From positions 193,501 to 257,500 of the forward strand of contig JAUPFV010000048.1 in NCBI GenBank assembly GCA_036936605.1: a DNA stretch of 64,000 nucleotides, written 5' to 3'. The notes below the pieces were generated by a model that had not been told where the DNA came from, ran no database searches, and worked only from the letters and a program-made list of their open reading frames with translations. Source of the stretch: Limnanthes douglasii subsp. nivea (lineage: Eukaryota; Streptophyta; Magnoliopsida; Brassicales; Limnanthaceae). Shown here piece by piece: positions 45,594 through 55,533 of the stretch. Position 1 is the first letter of the stretch. Every line of letters begins with the position of its first letter. Both the position numbers and the translations under genes were made by a program.

Positions 45594-45596
45594 CTA
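45588..45596 (-). promoter_or_regulatory. gag-pro stop in leaky context UAG CAA UUA (TatW-4)
   Basis: The minus strand reads CCA GCA TAG CAA TTA AAG GGG. The frame before it is protease and the frame after it, in the same phase, is RT (168 nt open before the Met at 45425). Confidence 0.8.
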
Positions 45597-46883
45597 TGCT
45601 GGGTCAGAGGGCCCCTCTCGAACCCCTTTGGAAGACAGGGCTATCTGGTAGCATTCTCGTGCCATTTTCTGGCTACTTCTGAGTGTTCCAATATTGTTTC
45701 CGATCACATACTTTAGACATTGATGCACCATGGAGATGACGCCATGCATCCGAGATAACCAAGAGCGACCCAGGATAGCATTATAAGAGGTTGGTGCGTC
45801 GACCACAATGAAGAGTACCTCCACCTCTTTTTTGAATGGTCCACGACCCAATTCTACCATACACTGAAACTCCCCTACGACAACCGTTGTGGCACCAGTA
45901 AAACCCACTACTGTCCTGTCGGATCTTCGGATGACCGGTGGGTCAGAAATGCGGCGGTAAGTACTCATAAACAAGATGTTCGCAGAGCTTCGTGTGTCGA
46001 TGAGTATTTTTTGAATCTGATCCCAAGCAATGCCCGTCGCGATCACTACAGCGTCTTCATGAGGGCCTGCAACATTACGCATATCATCATCATCAAAACA
46101 AATAATAGGAGAAGGCGATCGATGCATTTGTGCGGAGACTCCAGCTTCGATTTGGGTGGTCAGATTCACCATATGCCTTTTGCGAGAGCTGTTAGAATTT
46201 CCTGCGATTGTGTCCCCGCCGAAAATTTCTAAGGAATCGAAAAATGCACAAAGACTGTCCACCTTTCCGCTCGGAATTTCTTCCTCGACCAGGTTTACAT
46301 TGTTCCTCCCAACTTTGGGGTCCAAATACTCTTGTTTGATGTCAAAATCGTCAACCCCTTCAGAAATTACCATGGCTGTGTCAGTATTCTTCGAGACAGC
46401 TTTTACCACGGCATTTTTCTGGGAGTGTTTCTTGACATACTCCAACAGCATTCCATTCTCAATGAGAGCTTGCACATCCTTCTCCAAGGCTATGCAATAT
46501 TTGGTGTCATGGCCCACATCCTCGTGATATTTGCAATATTTTTTGACGCTTGTGCTTTCCCTCAGTGTTTGTATTGGAAAAGGTTTCCTGAACGTGACCG
46601 AAGACTTAGCCTTATCAAATATCGCAGCAACATTTTCTGTCAACTCCGCAAAGTAATCGGGTCGAGTCCATTTGTTTGACATATATCTTCCCCCTTGATT
46701 GTGGTTTGATTGATTGCCATAGTACTGCGGGTTTGACTTTTGCCTCGGAGGATACTGACCTGTCCTTTTAGCTTGAACGTTTGATCGACGGCCCTGAGCG
46801 CTTGGCTCAGTCCTTTGGAATTGATTATGGTCCAATTGCTCTCCGGAGCCTTTCTCCGAGGCTTGGGTTTCTTCCACCAACAT
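45594..46883 (-). pseudogene. TatW-4 gag C-terminus and protease, left copy
   Basis: The frame is open for 429 codons. It starts abruptly at 46883 inside gag (VEETQASEKGSGEQ) where foreign DNA joins. It contains a zinc-knuckle-like region (CKYHEDVGHDTKYC) and protease with IDTRSSANILF. The catalytic DTG is changed to DTR, which should inactivate it. The right copy (51677-52690) has DTGSS. Confidence 0.85.
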
Positions 46884-47032
46884 ATTTTGGCCCGAATTTA
46901 GCTTAACCCTAAAAAAAGTAGGTTGCTAAAAATTAAGTTGCTCGTGGAAAGATTTTATAGACGAAGAAGAAACCACTAGGAGATAGTTTTTGTACTTTTG
47001 TAGTTGTACAATGTAAAATCGCGCGACGTACG
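46884..47032. other. Unassigned spacer left of the hAT-like element
   Basis: No similarity to the surrounding element is apparent. Its last eight bases, GACGTACG (47025-47032), are the candidate target duplication of the hAT-like insert. Confidence 0.4.
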
Positions 47033-47690
47033 TAGGGCTGTCAACGGTTCTAAAGAACCGAGAACTCGATTGGAACCGAATCAATAATAACCGGACCGAA
47101 TCGTAACGGTCTGGTTCGCGGTTCCATCTTCAAAACCGAAACGGATAAGGAACTAAAATTGAAAAACCGGTAAGGAATCGAACCCACAAAACCGGTAGAA
47201 CCGATTAGGAACCAAACCGATAAAATTGATAGATCGATGAAACCGACATGGAACCGAACCGATACGGAACGAAACCAATAAAACCGTAAGAACCGATTAT
47301 TTTTTTATTATTATTACTATTATTTATTTATTATACATTATATTACCACAATTAATAGTTAATTATCAATTTTTAATAAAAATCAAAGATTAACTCCTAA
47401 ATTTTAATTTTTATGTTATTTATTTGAGTGAAAAATTGAAAATTAAATTATAATCTAATTTATTTTTTTAACAGACCAAAACCGAGACGAGACGGGACCG
47501 AACCGAACTCGGACCGAACCAAAATCGGAACCGAACCGAACTCGGACCGAACCGAAATCGGAACCGAACCGAGTCGGACCATAACGAACGGAACCAAAAA
47601 CTTAACGGTCTGGTCCAGTTCCAAAAAATAGAATCGAAAGCTTAGCGGTCAGGTTGGATTCTGTTAAAATCCAGACCGATAAAACCTCTA
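47033..47690. mobile_element. Probable non-autonomous hAT-like element rich in AACCG repeats (658 bp)
   Basis: The left end TAGGGCTGTCAACGGTTC is of the type seen at plant hAT ends. The right end is ACCGATAAAACCTCTA. Flanks GACGTACG and GACATATG agree at 6 of 8 positions, consistent with an aged 8-bp duplication. The interior is dense in AACCGAACCG/CGGTTC words with an AT-rich core. No transposase frame is present. The terminal repeats match poorly, so the class is tentative. Confidence 0.45.
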
Positions 47691-48245
47691 GACATATGCG
47701 ATGAACTGCAGTAGCATCGTACCCACCGTACGACCAGGGATAGATATGATAGAAAAAATAGAAAAAATGCACTAGTACAACATGCGACGGAATGGTTTGT
47801 TTGTCGAAAATATGTATGCGACGTATTGTAGAATTGTTTGTAAATGTGTATGTTTTACGCGCACTTTGTCTATAATTTAATGCTAATTATTCATTATTGT
47901 GTTTAGAGATCCACCATTTATGATGATTGATTACGCATACATCTTTACAATTTATACAACTTATAGATATTTCATTGAATCTTAATAGGATGAATGAGTT
48001 TTTTCGGAAAGGAAAATGATAGAATTAATCATCATTTCTACCCTATATAACTCCGGTAAATGGAGAAGTACTCCTATGGTAGTATACCAATGCAAGAGGT
48101 ATACTATTATGTATCGAAAGCTAAACCATATATTGTGTAGAAAAGAAAATATACAACAAAAAATACAATTGTCCATTCTTATTAAAAGCACCTCCGGTTG
48201 ATGTACAAGTTCAACGGTGGCGTTTGACCATTAAAACGGGAAACA
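47691..48245. other. Unassigned AT-rich DNA before the Mutator-like remnant
   Basis: No motif was recognised. It may contain the decayed N-terminus of the transposase at 48246. Confidence 0.4.
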
Positions 48246-50510
48246 CAACCACGAAAACTTTGATTCGCGTCCTAGGGAAATATAAGCTGATTTGAAGAAG
48301 CGTAACCCAAGAAATGTTTCCAACATGTGTACGATATACAATTGTCGTGAAAAACATCGCGACGTTGATCAATGTGGTTAATTCCAAATGCAGTATTTGT
48401 TGGCGAAATTGAAAGAACATAAATACCACGCGTGGGATCAGACAACTGATACATCAGACATGATCACCGATCTTTTTCGCGCATCCTATAAGTACTGACT
48501 TGTTGCGTACATTCCAACATGTCCTTATCATGGATTATACATACGAGACTACTAGACATAAAATTTCATTGTTCGAGATTGTTGGGTAACTTCGACATCA
48601 TTTACATTTAGTGTTGCTTATGTGTTTATGAGTCGGGAGAAGGAAGCCAACTATAAATTGGTTTTAAGTGTTTTATGACGGTTAATATATGTGCGTTTTC
48701 AAGCATCATTTTGGCAGATTGGGAGTTAGCAATGATACTAGTTATTGAAGACATATTTCTGGATGCAACAAATTTGATATGAAAATGTCATATAAACAAG
48801 AACGTTATTCGCATGGTAAAAAAATTAATGCTCGACGCCGCCACTTTGGAGCAATTTATGAAATTTTATAAATTTGTTATAAAAGAAAACATTGTAGAAG
48901 CTCATGATCGAATTCTAGTATCTTTGTGTCATTTGTTCGAATTATGATAGCATTCTTAATAATCGAACGACGATAGCATTCTTTATAATCGAACGAATGA
49001 TGTCAAACATTATTGCAATAGAACTACCAATCGATAAGCTTGAACTTTTTTATAAATGTTATCATTTTTATCTCAAAAAATTAATGATGTAAAAATAGTA
49101 TATATATATATATATATTGTAGGTGCAAGAGTGTTCACGCGGTCCTAACAATATTTTGGTACTAACCAATGTAATTTTAAACTTTTCTAAAGGAAACTTC
49201 ACAAGCTTGTATTTAAGCAACATTCGTCGATTCTCGAATGTTTCGAGCAAAAAAGGTTTTATATCGCACTTGGTACTAGATATACATTGAATTCACAATT
49301 ATTTAGTTATGTATCATATGCGAACCTAAAAGAAATGACCCACACTATTAGATGTCCTAGAGAAATAAGCGTAGATCGAGTAGCATGTGGATGTGTCCTT
49401 AGAAAACTACACGGGTTACCATGTGCATGTGAAATAGATGCAATAGGAAGATATATACATTCATAATGATGATTTGGATATAATTTGGAGAAGATTAGAT
49501 ATTGTTCAGAAAGATGCCACTACGCATGAAAATGCTCTATTAAAAAAACTATTCATCATAGATAGTTCAATAAGTCATTACAGATCTGAACATCAAGATC
49601 ATATAATTAATAGGGTTATACAAATCCTGAATTCTGAAACCAGTCGTGTTGTAGAGCCTAACGAACCGGGCTCAGACCTATTGACGAAACTTGACTCTAG
49701 TTCATAAGAATATGCAATTGATCAAATAACACTCCCATAAACATGTTAGGTAGCACGACTGCATTAAAATTTCTTTCATTTGTAGTACATAAACCTCCCA
49801 TCATCAAAAGCTAAAAAAAACTACCAACAATGGAAAGGTGATTATATACTAGGAGTGCATCCCTACCTTTATACATTCTTATATCAATATCTTTGTAGAT
49901 GTTACTGCAGACGAACAACGCGGATATCAGACCATTTCAGAAGTGATATACGGTAAGGAGAAAAATTGGGAATTAGTAAGAAGCGAGTTGATCTCAAAAT
50001 TGGATGCCAACCGTGATTTATGGTTGAAAGTTTATGGTTCGGTAGATGCTTTAAATGGCATATTATGTAGGTTAAATTAGTTTAAGAGTTCCGACTAGCC
50101 GTAATTGGATGATATTTCTAAACATCAGGTCAGTGTTAGCCACTCGATATCAATGTCTTATATACCATATATCTTTACAAGCTAGTTTAACGTATCTACC
50201 AATATGGAGGTGTCCACCTATTTGTTGAAAACTATTATAAAGATTGGAATTGCTTTCGTTCATGAAAACCATTTTGTACATGTAAGTATATCAACAAAAA
50301 AATTGCATTTTAATATATTTATAACTTTGTACTTTCTCTCTAATTCTTACATTTAATTGTACATACTATTATTACTCCTCCCAATGGTTCGTTACTGCCA
50401 TCATAGTCTGTATGGAGTCAGTATTGTAGCGATGAGGCTAGCCAATGCTCGATTCCATACTACGGTGAATTTAATAAATTTATCCAAATCATGTCGGCCA
50501 CGGCTGTCAC
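48246..50510 (+). pseudogene. Mutator-like (MULE/FAR1-type) transposase remnant with OTU-like domain
   Basis: Reading through stops gives, in order, blocks I recognise from plant MULE transposases. They are PREI..ADLKKRNPRNVSN and QMQYLLAKLKEHKY (48250-48420); LLRTFQHVLIMDYTYETTR then SLFEIVG (48500-48585); LADWELAM and CHINKNVI (48715-48810), the first two acidic positions of the DDE core; and a SWIM zinc finger CGCVLRKLHGLPCACEI (49385-49440). An OTU-like stretch follows: DVTADEQRGYQTI (where DGNC is usual) with KNWELVRSEL, and later FVHENHFVHV holding the expected His. WSQYCSDEAS ends it near 50440. Many stops; no terminal repeats found. Confidence 0.75.
49099..49118. repeat. (TA)n microsatellite
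   Basis: About ten TA units inside the decayed transposase between the DDE core and the SWIM finger. Confidence 0.9.
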
Positions 50511-51092
50511 GCGTACTGAAGTGCCAATAATTACTGATTTGACCAAGCATAATGTTTGATTATGCTACTTTACGTTAACCTATTTTATTTCATCGTTATT
50601 TTTTTAGCATACTCTCGTATTTAATTATGTAATATTGGATTAAACGTGTTACAGTGTAATTTAATTACTTTTAAAGTTTGCATTCAATTGATTTCAATTA
50701 CCTGACAATGCTAAAATTACCGTCTAATATATTTCCACCAAATCAGATTTCTCGCTAATATATGTTTCTCTCCCCCATATTTACCACCTTTATTTAAATA
50801 GGTATTGAAGCATATCATATTTATTCATTTATCAATTAACGGATTTAAGTTTTTTTGAACTATCTTAGGTATGGAATGTACCGTTGACGAAGACAATCAC
50901 TTGCTGTAAACCGTCAAGTTTGTTAAGAGAACAAGGTTTGAGGAGACCGTTGATATTTTTTTTGATGAAATTATATGTAGAATGTATTACATGTACGATC
51001 GTGTGTGAGCTCATTCTCCACCTCCGTGCAATCGTGTAGAAGTATATAACATGTACAATCAATTAAAACCTAAACCAATGGTAGATGCCATC
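50511..51092. other. Unassigned AT-rich DNA right of the Mutator-like remnant
   Basis: No gene or terminal repeat was recognised. Short frames such as 50865-51062 (-) lack family motifs. Confidence 0.45.
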
Positions 51093-51291
51093 TGATGAGA
51101 GAATAAATGACTTAAGGAATGTTCCGAATCTTGAATCTGATGTGACTAGAGAGAGAGTGTAGACAGAGAAAGTACAAAGAGAATAGAATAATGTGGAATG
51201 TCCCACCTACCAAGAAAGTGGGTCACATTTTATAGTAAAGGAAGATGGTCCCATTAATGTCCTTGGTGGGCTGATTTTATTGTGATTTTGG
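51093..51291 (-). repeat. LTR-like fragment of a different family
   Basis: Minus strand: a TATA-like ACTATAAAATGTGACC near 51220, then CTCTGTCTACACTCTCTCTC, and an end ATTTATTCTCTCATCA (51093), i.e. a CA terminus. This resembles the R-U5 layout of the other LTRs but not their sequence. It is joined directly to an integrase fragment at 51292. Confidence 0.45.
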
Positions 51292-53949
51292 TCAGGCCAT
51301 TTCCCCGCCTTACCTTCCAGGTTCTTTCTCAAACCGTCGAGGATGGTGCGATTAGTTACTTCCACCTGCCCATTTGCCTGAGGGTCAAATGGTGCCGAAA
51401 AACATTGTCGTATGCCCCTTGACACACAAAAACTATGAAATTCTTTGTTATCAAATTGTGGTCCATTATCCGTGGTAATCTGCAACGGTACACCAAAACG
51501 ACAACAAATATTAGATAAAACAAATTTGATCACGTCTTTGGCCTTTGTTCCCGCGAGTGGCTCAGCTTCCACCCACTTAGAAAAGACGGCCACAATTATC
51601 GTCTGTCTGCCCCCAGAGGCCATCGGTAGAGGTCCAACCAAGTCAATGCCCCACCTGTCAAAAGGAACTGCCTCTGAACTACCTACGACAACCGCTGTGG
51701 CACCAGTAAAACCCACTACTGTCCTGTCGGATCTTCGGATGACCGGTGGGTCAGAAATGCGGCGGTAAGTACTCATAAACAAGATGTTCGCAGAGCTTCC
51801 TGTGTCGATGAGTATTTTTTGAATCTGATCCCCAGCAATGCTCGCCGCGATCACTACAGCGTCTTCATGAGGGCCTGCAACATTACGCATATCATCATCA
51901 TCAAAACAAATAATAGGAGGAAGGCAATCGATGCATTTGTGCGGAGACTCCAGCTTCGATTTGGGTGGTCAGATTCACCATGTGCCTTTTGCGAGAGCTG
52001 TTAGAATTTCCTGCGATTGTGTCCCCGCCGAAAATTGCTAAGGAATCGAAAAATGCACAAAGACTGTCCACCTTTCCCCTCGGAATTTCTTCCTCGACCA
52101 GGTTTACATTGTTCCTCCTAACTTTGGGGTCCAAATACTCTTGTTCGATGTCAAAATCGTCAACCCCTTCAGAAATTACCATGGCTGTGTCAGTATTCTT
52201 CGAGACAGCTTTTACCACGGCATTTTTCTCGGAGTGTTTCTTGACATACTCCAACAGCATTCCATTCTCAATGAGAGCTTGCACCTCCTTCTTCAAGGCT
52301 ATGCAATCTTTGGTGTCATGGCCCACATCCTCGTGATATTTGTAATATTTGTTGACGCTTCTGCTTTCCCTCGGTGTTTGTATGGGAAAAGGTTTCCTGA
52401 ACGTGACCGAAGACTTAGCCTTATCAAATATCGCAGCAACATTTTCTGTCAACTCCGCAAAGTAATCGGGTCGAGTCCATTTGTTTGACATATATCTTCC
52501 CCCTTGATTGTGGTTTGATTGATTGCCATAGTACTGCGGGTTTGACTTTTGCCTCGGAGGATACTGACCCGTGCTTTTAGCTTGAACGTTTGATCGAGGG
52601 CCCTGAGCGCTTGGCTCAGTCCTTTGGAATTGATTATGGTCCAATTGCTCTCCGGAGCCTTTCTCCGAGGCTTGGGTTTCTTCCACCAAGATTCTCTTCT
52701 CAACTTGATCTAGCAATGCTCCGAAGGTCATCGCCTGACTTTCTACCACCGTGTCTTTTAACAACCCGGGGAGCAAGCCCATCCTGAACGCTGCAAGCGC
52801 CACCGAGTCCTTACAGTACTCCATATCTGTTTTGGTTTTGACAAAGCGATTGGTATAATTTTTGAGGCTCTCCCCCACTTTTTGTCGACAGTAGATTATG
52901 GTGTCTCCGTTGGCCCGAAACTTCTTGCTCCCCACAAAGTGTTGTCTAAAGATGTTCCAGAACATGTCAAAGTTCTTAATAGAGCCCTGAGGTAGCCTGT
53001 TGTACCATTTAGATGCCACTCCCTTGAAAGTTTGAGAGAATGCTTTACACAGAAACTTATCATCGTCGTCGAAGTTTATCATAAAGTTCTTAAACTGCTC
53101 GATGTGATTGTCCGGATCTTGAGTCCCATCAAACTTTTCAAGCTTCAAAATATCAAAGTGCTTTGGGAGGTTCCCCACTAAGATCTCCGAGGACAGAGAA
53201 GAGGCTCTCCAATTATGTCTTGTACGATAAATGTTGGACCTCAAATTATCGTTGTTTGAAAAGTACAGGCCCTCCTCGGAGGGCAAAGTGTATTGCTGCT
53301 GCCATTCTGAATTTCGAGGGCCCATATCATCCTTCTCAAAGCACTTTTCCTGCTCATGAGAGCGATCACCAACTCGGTCGTGGCGACTCTTTTCCCGCGA
53401 GGATTTCCTCTCCGAACTCCTTCCCCTCCGGGCACCAGTTCGCCTATGATCACGCTTTTTCCTCCGGTGGTATCTTCGAGGAGATGATTCAGAAGTACTA
53501 TACCGCGAGTAGTCGCTTGAAGTAGCCGAGTCCGAACGGTATTTTTCTCTCCTCCTCGGAGACCGTCGCTCACGCCTCCGATATTTATCATCTCTCTTCT
53601 TGGGACGAATTTCAACGTCCCGTTCCTCCCTCTGTTCGACGGGTTCTCTTCTTATCTCAGACCGAACATTTTTCTGGGAGGCTTCCTTCTCCGCCTTCAA
53701 CCTTTCGATTTTCAGTAGCAGTTCATTCCTCTGAGCCAAGAGGGCGGAGTCATCGAAAGCGTTCTCGACTCGCCGACCTCTTTCTCCTTCGGATTCCAAG
53801 TCGTCCTGAAAGTCACCCGCCTCCATGTTTTCCTTGCAGTGATCAATTAAATCGTCCCCTTGGCCTTCCATGGTTCTCCTCGGAACATGAATTATTTCTA
53901 GGAAGTGATTATCGTCGGAGCGATTTTCGTTTCCCACAGACGGCGCCAC
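51292..53949 (-). pseudogene. TatW-4 gag-protease fused by deletion to an integrase fragment (right copy)
   Basis: The frame from 53949 is open through the primer binding site, but the first ATG is 53871 (MEGQGDD). It encodes a basic Arg/Ser-rich N-terminus, the capsid domain (FKGVASKWYNRLPQGS, CRQKVGESLKNYTNRFV), a zinc-knuckle-like region with CK changed to YK (YYKYHEDVGHDTKDC), and the start of protease. A frameshift at about 51905 is followed by 51890-51207, which holds protease DTGSS and, after VVVG at about 51676, integrase words (EAVPFDRWGIDLVGPLP, TTDNGPQFD, QVEVTNR). The 682-codon gag frame is the longest intact gag in the window. The junction shares about four bases (CTGA). Confidence 0.88.
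53931..53948 (-). other. Primer binding site, TatW-4
   Basis: The minus strand reads TGGCGCCGTCTGTGGGAA one base inside the 5' LTR, identical to the TatW-2 site. Confidence 0.8.
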
Positions 53950-54392
53950 TGAAGAGTTAAAAGATAGTCCAAGGGTGATTTTGTTGTGCGAAGATTTGTT
54001 GATAGAGGATTTGGTGATAGAGGAATGCTTGAGTGTCAGATCTAGAGAGAGAAAGTGCTACTTGCTAAACAATATAGAGAGAGAAAGTCTCGTACTATTC
54101 ATCTCGGGATTCGTGAAGCGTGTGTGGTCCTTTTATAGTACAATTGCGGACCCCACACGCTTTAATTCAGTTTAATTACATCTTTTGGTCCCCGCTTTTT
54201 GGTTTCTTCCTATTTTGGCTATATCTTTACAATTTATACATTTCAGCCCTTATACATTTATTTCTATGCATTTTGGCTCTTATACATTTATTTCTATGCA
54301 TTTTGGCCCTTATACATTTATTTCTATGCATTTTGGCCCTTATACATTTATTTCTATGCATTTTGACCCTTGTCTTTTATTCTTTCTTATCA
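53950..54392 (-). repeat. 5' LTR of TatW-4 (443 bp)
   Basis: On the minus strand it runs from TGATAAGAAAG to AACTCTTCA. It has four 30-bp U3 units (54247-54367) where the 3' LTR has three. The inverted-repeat arms around the TATA box are 54116-54130 and 54148-54162. Near identity to 36952-37364 points to a fairly young insertion. Confidence 0.92.
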
Positions 54393-55533
54393 CTTATTTT
54401 TTATTTTATTTCTTGATTTTTGTTACGTTTATTTCTGGCTAAATTGTTTTGGAAAAAGATTTCAGTTAACTATAATTGTCGGCACAAATTCGGTATTAGG
54501 TGAAAATTAGGTAATATTATTGGGCGAAAACAAATTTAGTTTTAAACACCCTTTTACACTGCACCCATAAGTGAGAGTTAACTTTCAGTAGAAGATGTGA
54601 TTATATATATTAGAGCCCGACCTTTTCCCCTAAACACAATTAGGATTACTCAAATAAAAAAGGTGAGGTGCTCGATGTCATTGACTTGAGCAACTCTAAT
54701 TAATTTCATTTTTAATTTTAATGAAGTGTTCCGATCACAGTGGTAAGGTGCACGATGTCATTGACTTAAAGCAATTCTGATTAATTTCATTCTTAATTTT
54801 AAGGAACTGCTCTAATGAAAGAGGGGAGGTGCTGGATGTTATTGACTTGAGCAACTCTAATTAACAGCATTCTTTTAATTTTAATAATTTAATAGTCATT
54901 GTTGAGATAACTAAAGACGTGACATTTTTCCAAGAAGATTTCATTGATATTTGATTGATGTTTGGATAGTAAATTTGATGACAAACAAAATGGAAGTTGG
55001 TAAAAAACCTTATATGTAAAGCACCAGATTTAGCTAACAAAGTTTTTTTTGTACTTTAATAAAGGAAATATTATTTATCCTAACGTTTTGTTACGTGATT
55101 CCTTCCTGCTAAGCGTATTTATACATATCAACCAAAAATAAATAATAAAACAAAATGTGTGATTTATAATATCTGACTTAATATTTATTATTGGAATTCA
55201 GAAGCAATAATTAAAGAGGAACAACATTGAGTTTAATAAAAAAATATGAATGGTGGGTGAAGTTGTCAAATGACATTTTAAAATTTTTGGATCCACCAAA
55301 CACGATATTTTTATATAATTTATTGCGAGCAAGTGTGTCTATGGATGAATGGTTTTAAACCCGACTATGTCTCTATGTTTTGTGTATATATTGACATGCT
55401 AATCGACCTCAAACTCATCCTCCTTTTAAATTTTTATGTCCTGAAAGAGTATCAAGTAATTGATATATGCTAACGAAATTTGATTCAAAATTAATTCCAT
55501 TCATTTTTGTTTTAGGTACCAGATAAAAACCAA
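54393..55533. other. Upstream region of the AIG1 gene
   Basis: AT-rich DNA with one 81-bp tandem repeat (54660-54895). A splice acceptor (TTTTGTTTTAG|GTACC) at 55515/55516 with an open frame to the ATG at 55534 suggests an upstream, perhaps non-coding, first exon that I cannot place. Confidence 0.5.
54660..54895 (+). repeat. 81-bp tandem repeat, 3 copies, upstream of the AIG1 gene
   Basis: Units near 54665, 54746 and 54828 share GAGGTGCTCGATGTCATTGA or a close form, then CTTGAGCAACTCTAATTAA and an AT tail. They are moderately diverged. Confidence 0.75.

Larger units (their letters stand above)
36952..54392 (-). mobile_element. TatW-4, Tat-lineage element with scrambled, duplicated interior
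   Basis: Two near-identical LTRs in the same orientation bound it (36952-37364 and 53950-54392). The left flank is CTTAC and the right flank CTTAT, a 4 of 5 match. Inside, from the 5' (right) end: primer binding site; gag-pro fused to an integrase piece (53949-51292); foreign DNA with an LTR-like fragment, a Mutator-like remnant and a hAT-like element (51291-46884); then a second gag-pro segment, pol, the repeat region and a broken antisense gene up to the left LTR. About 1.1 kb of gag-pro is present twice. Confidence 0.85.

Noticed and set aside
51093..51291. A third TatW-4 LTR
   Set aside because: The TATA box and CT-rich layout are similar, but the sequence does not match the TatW LTRs, so I only call it LTR-like.
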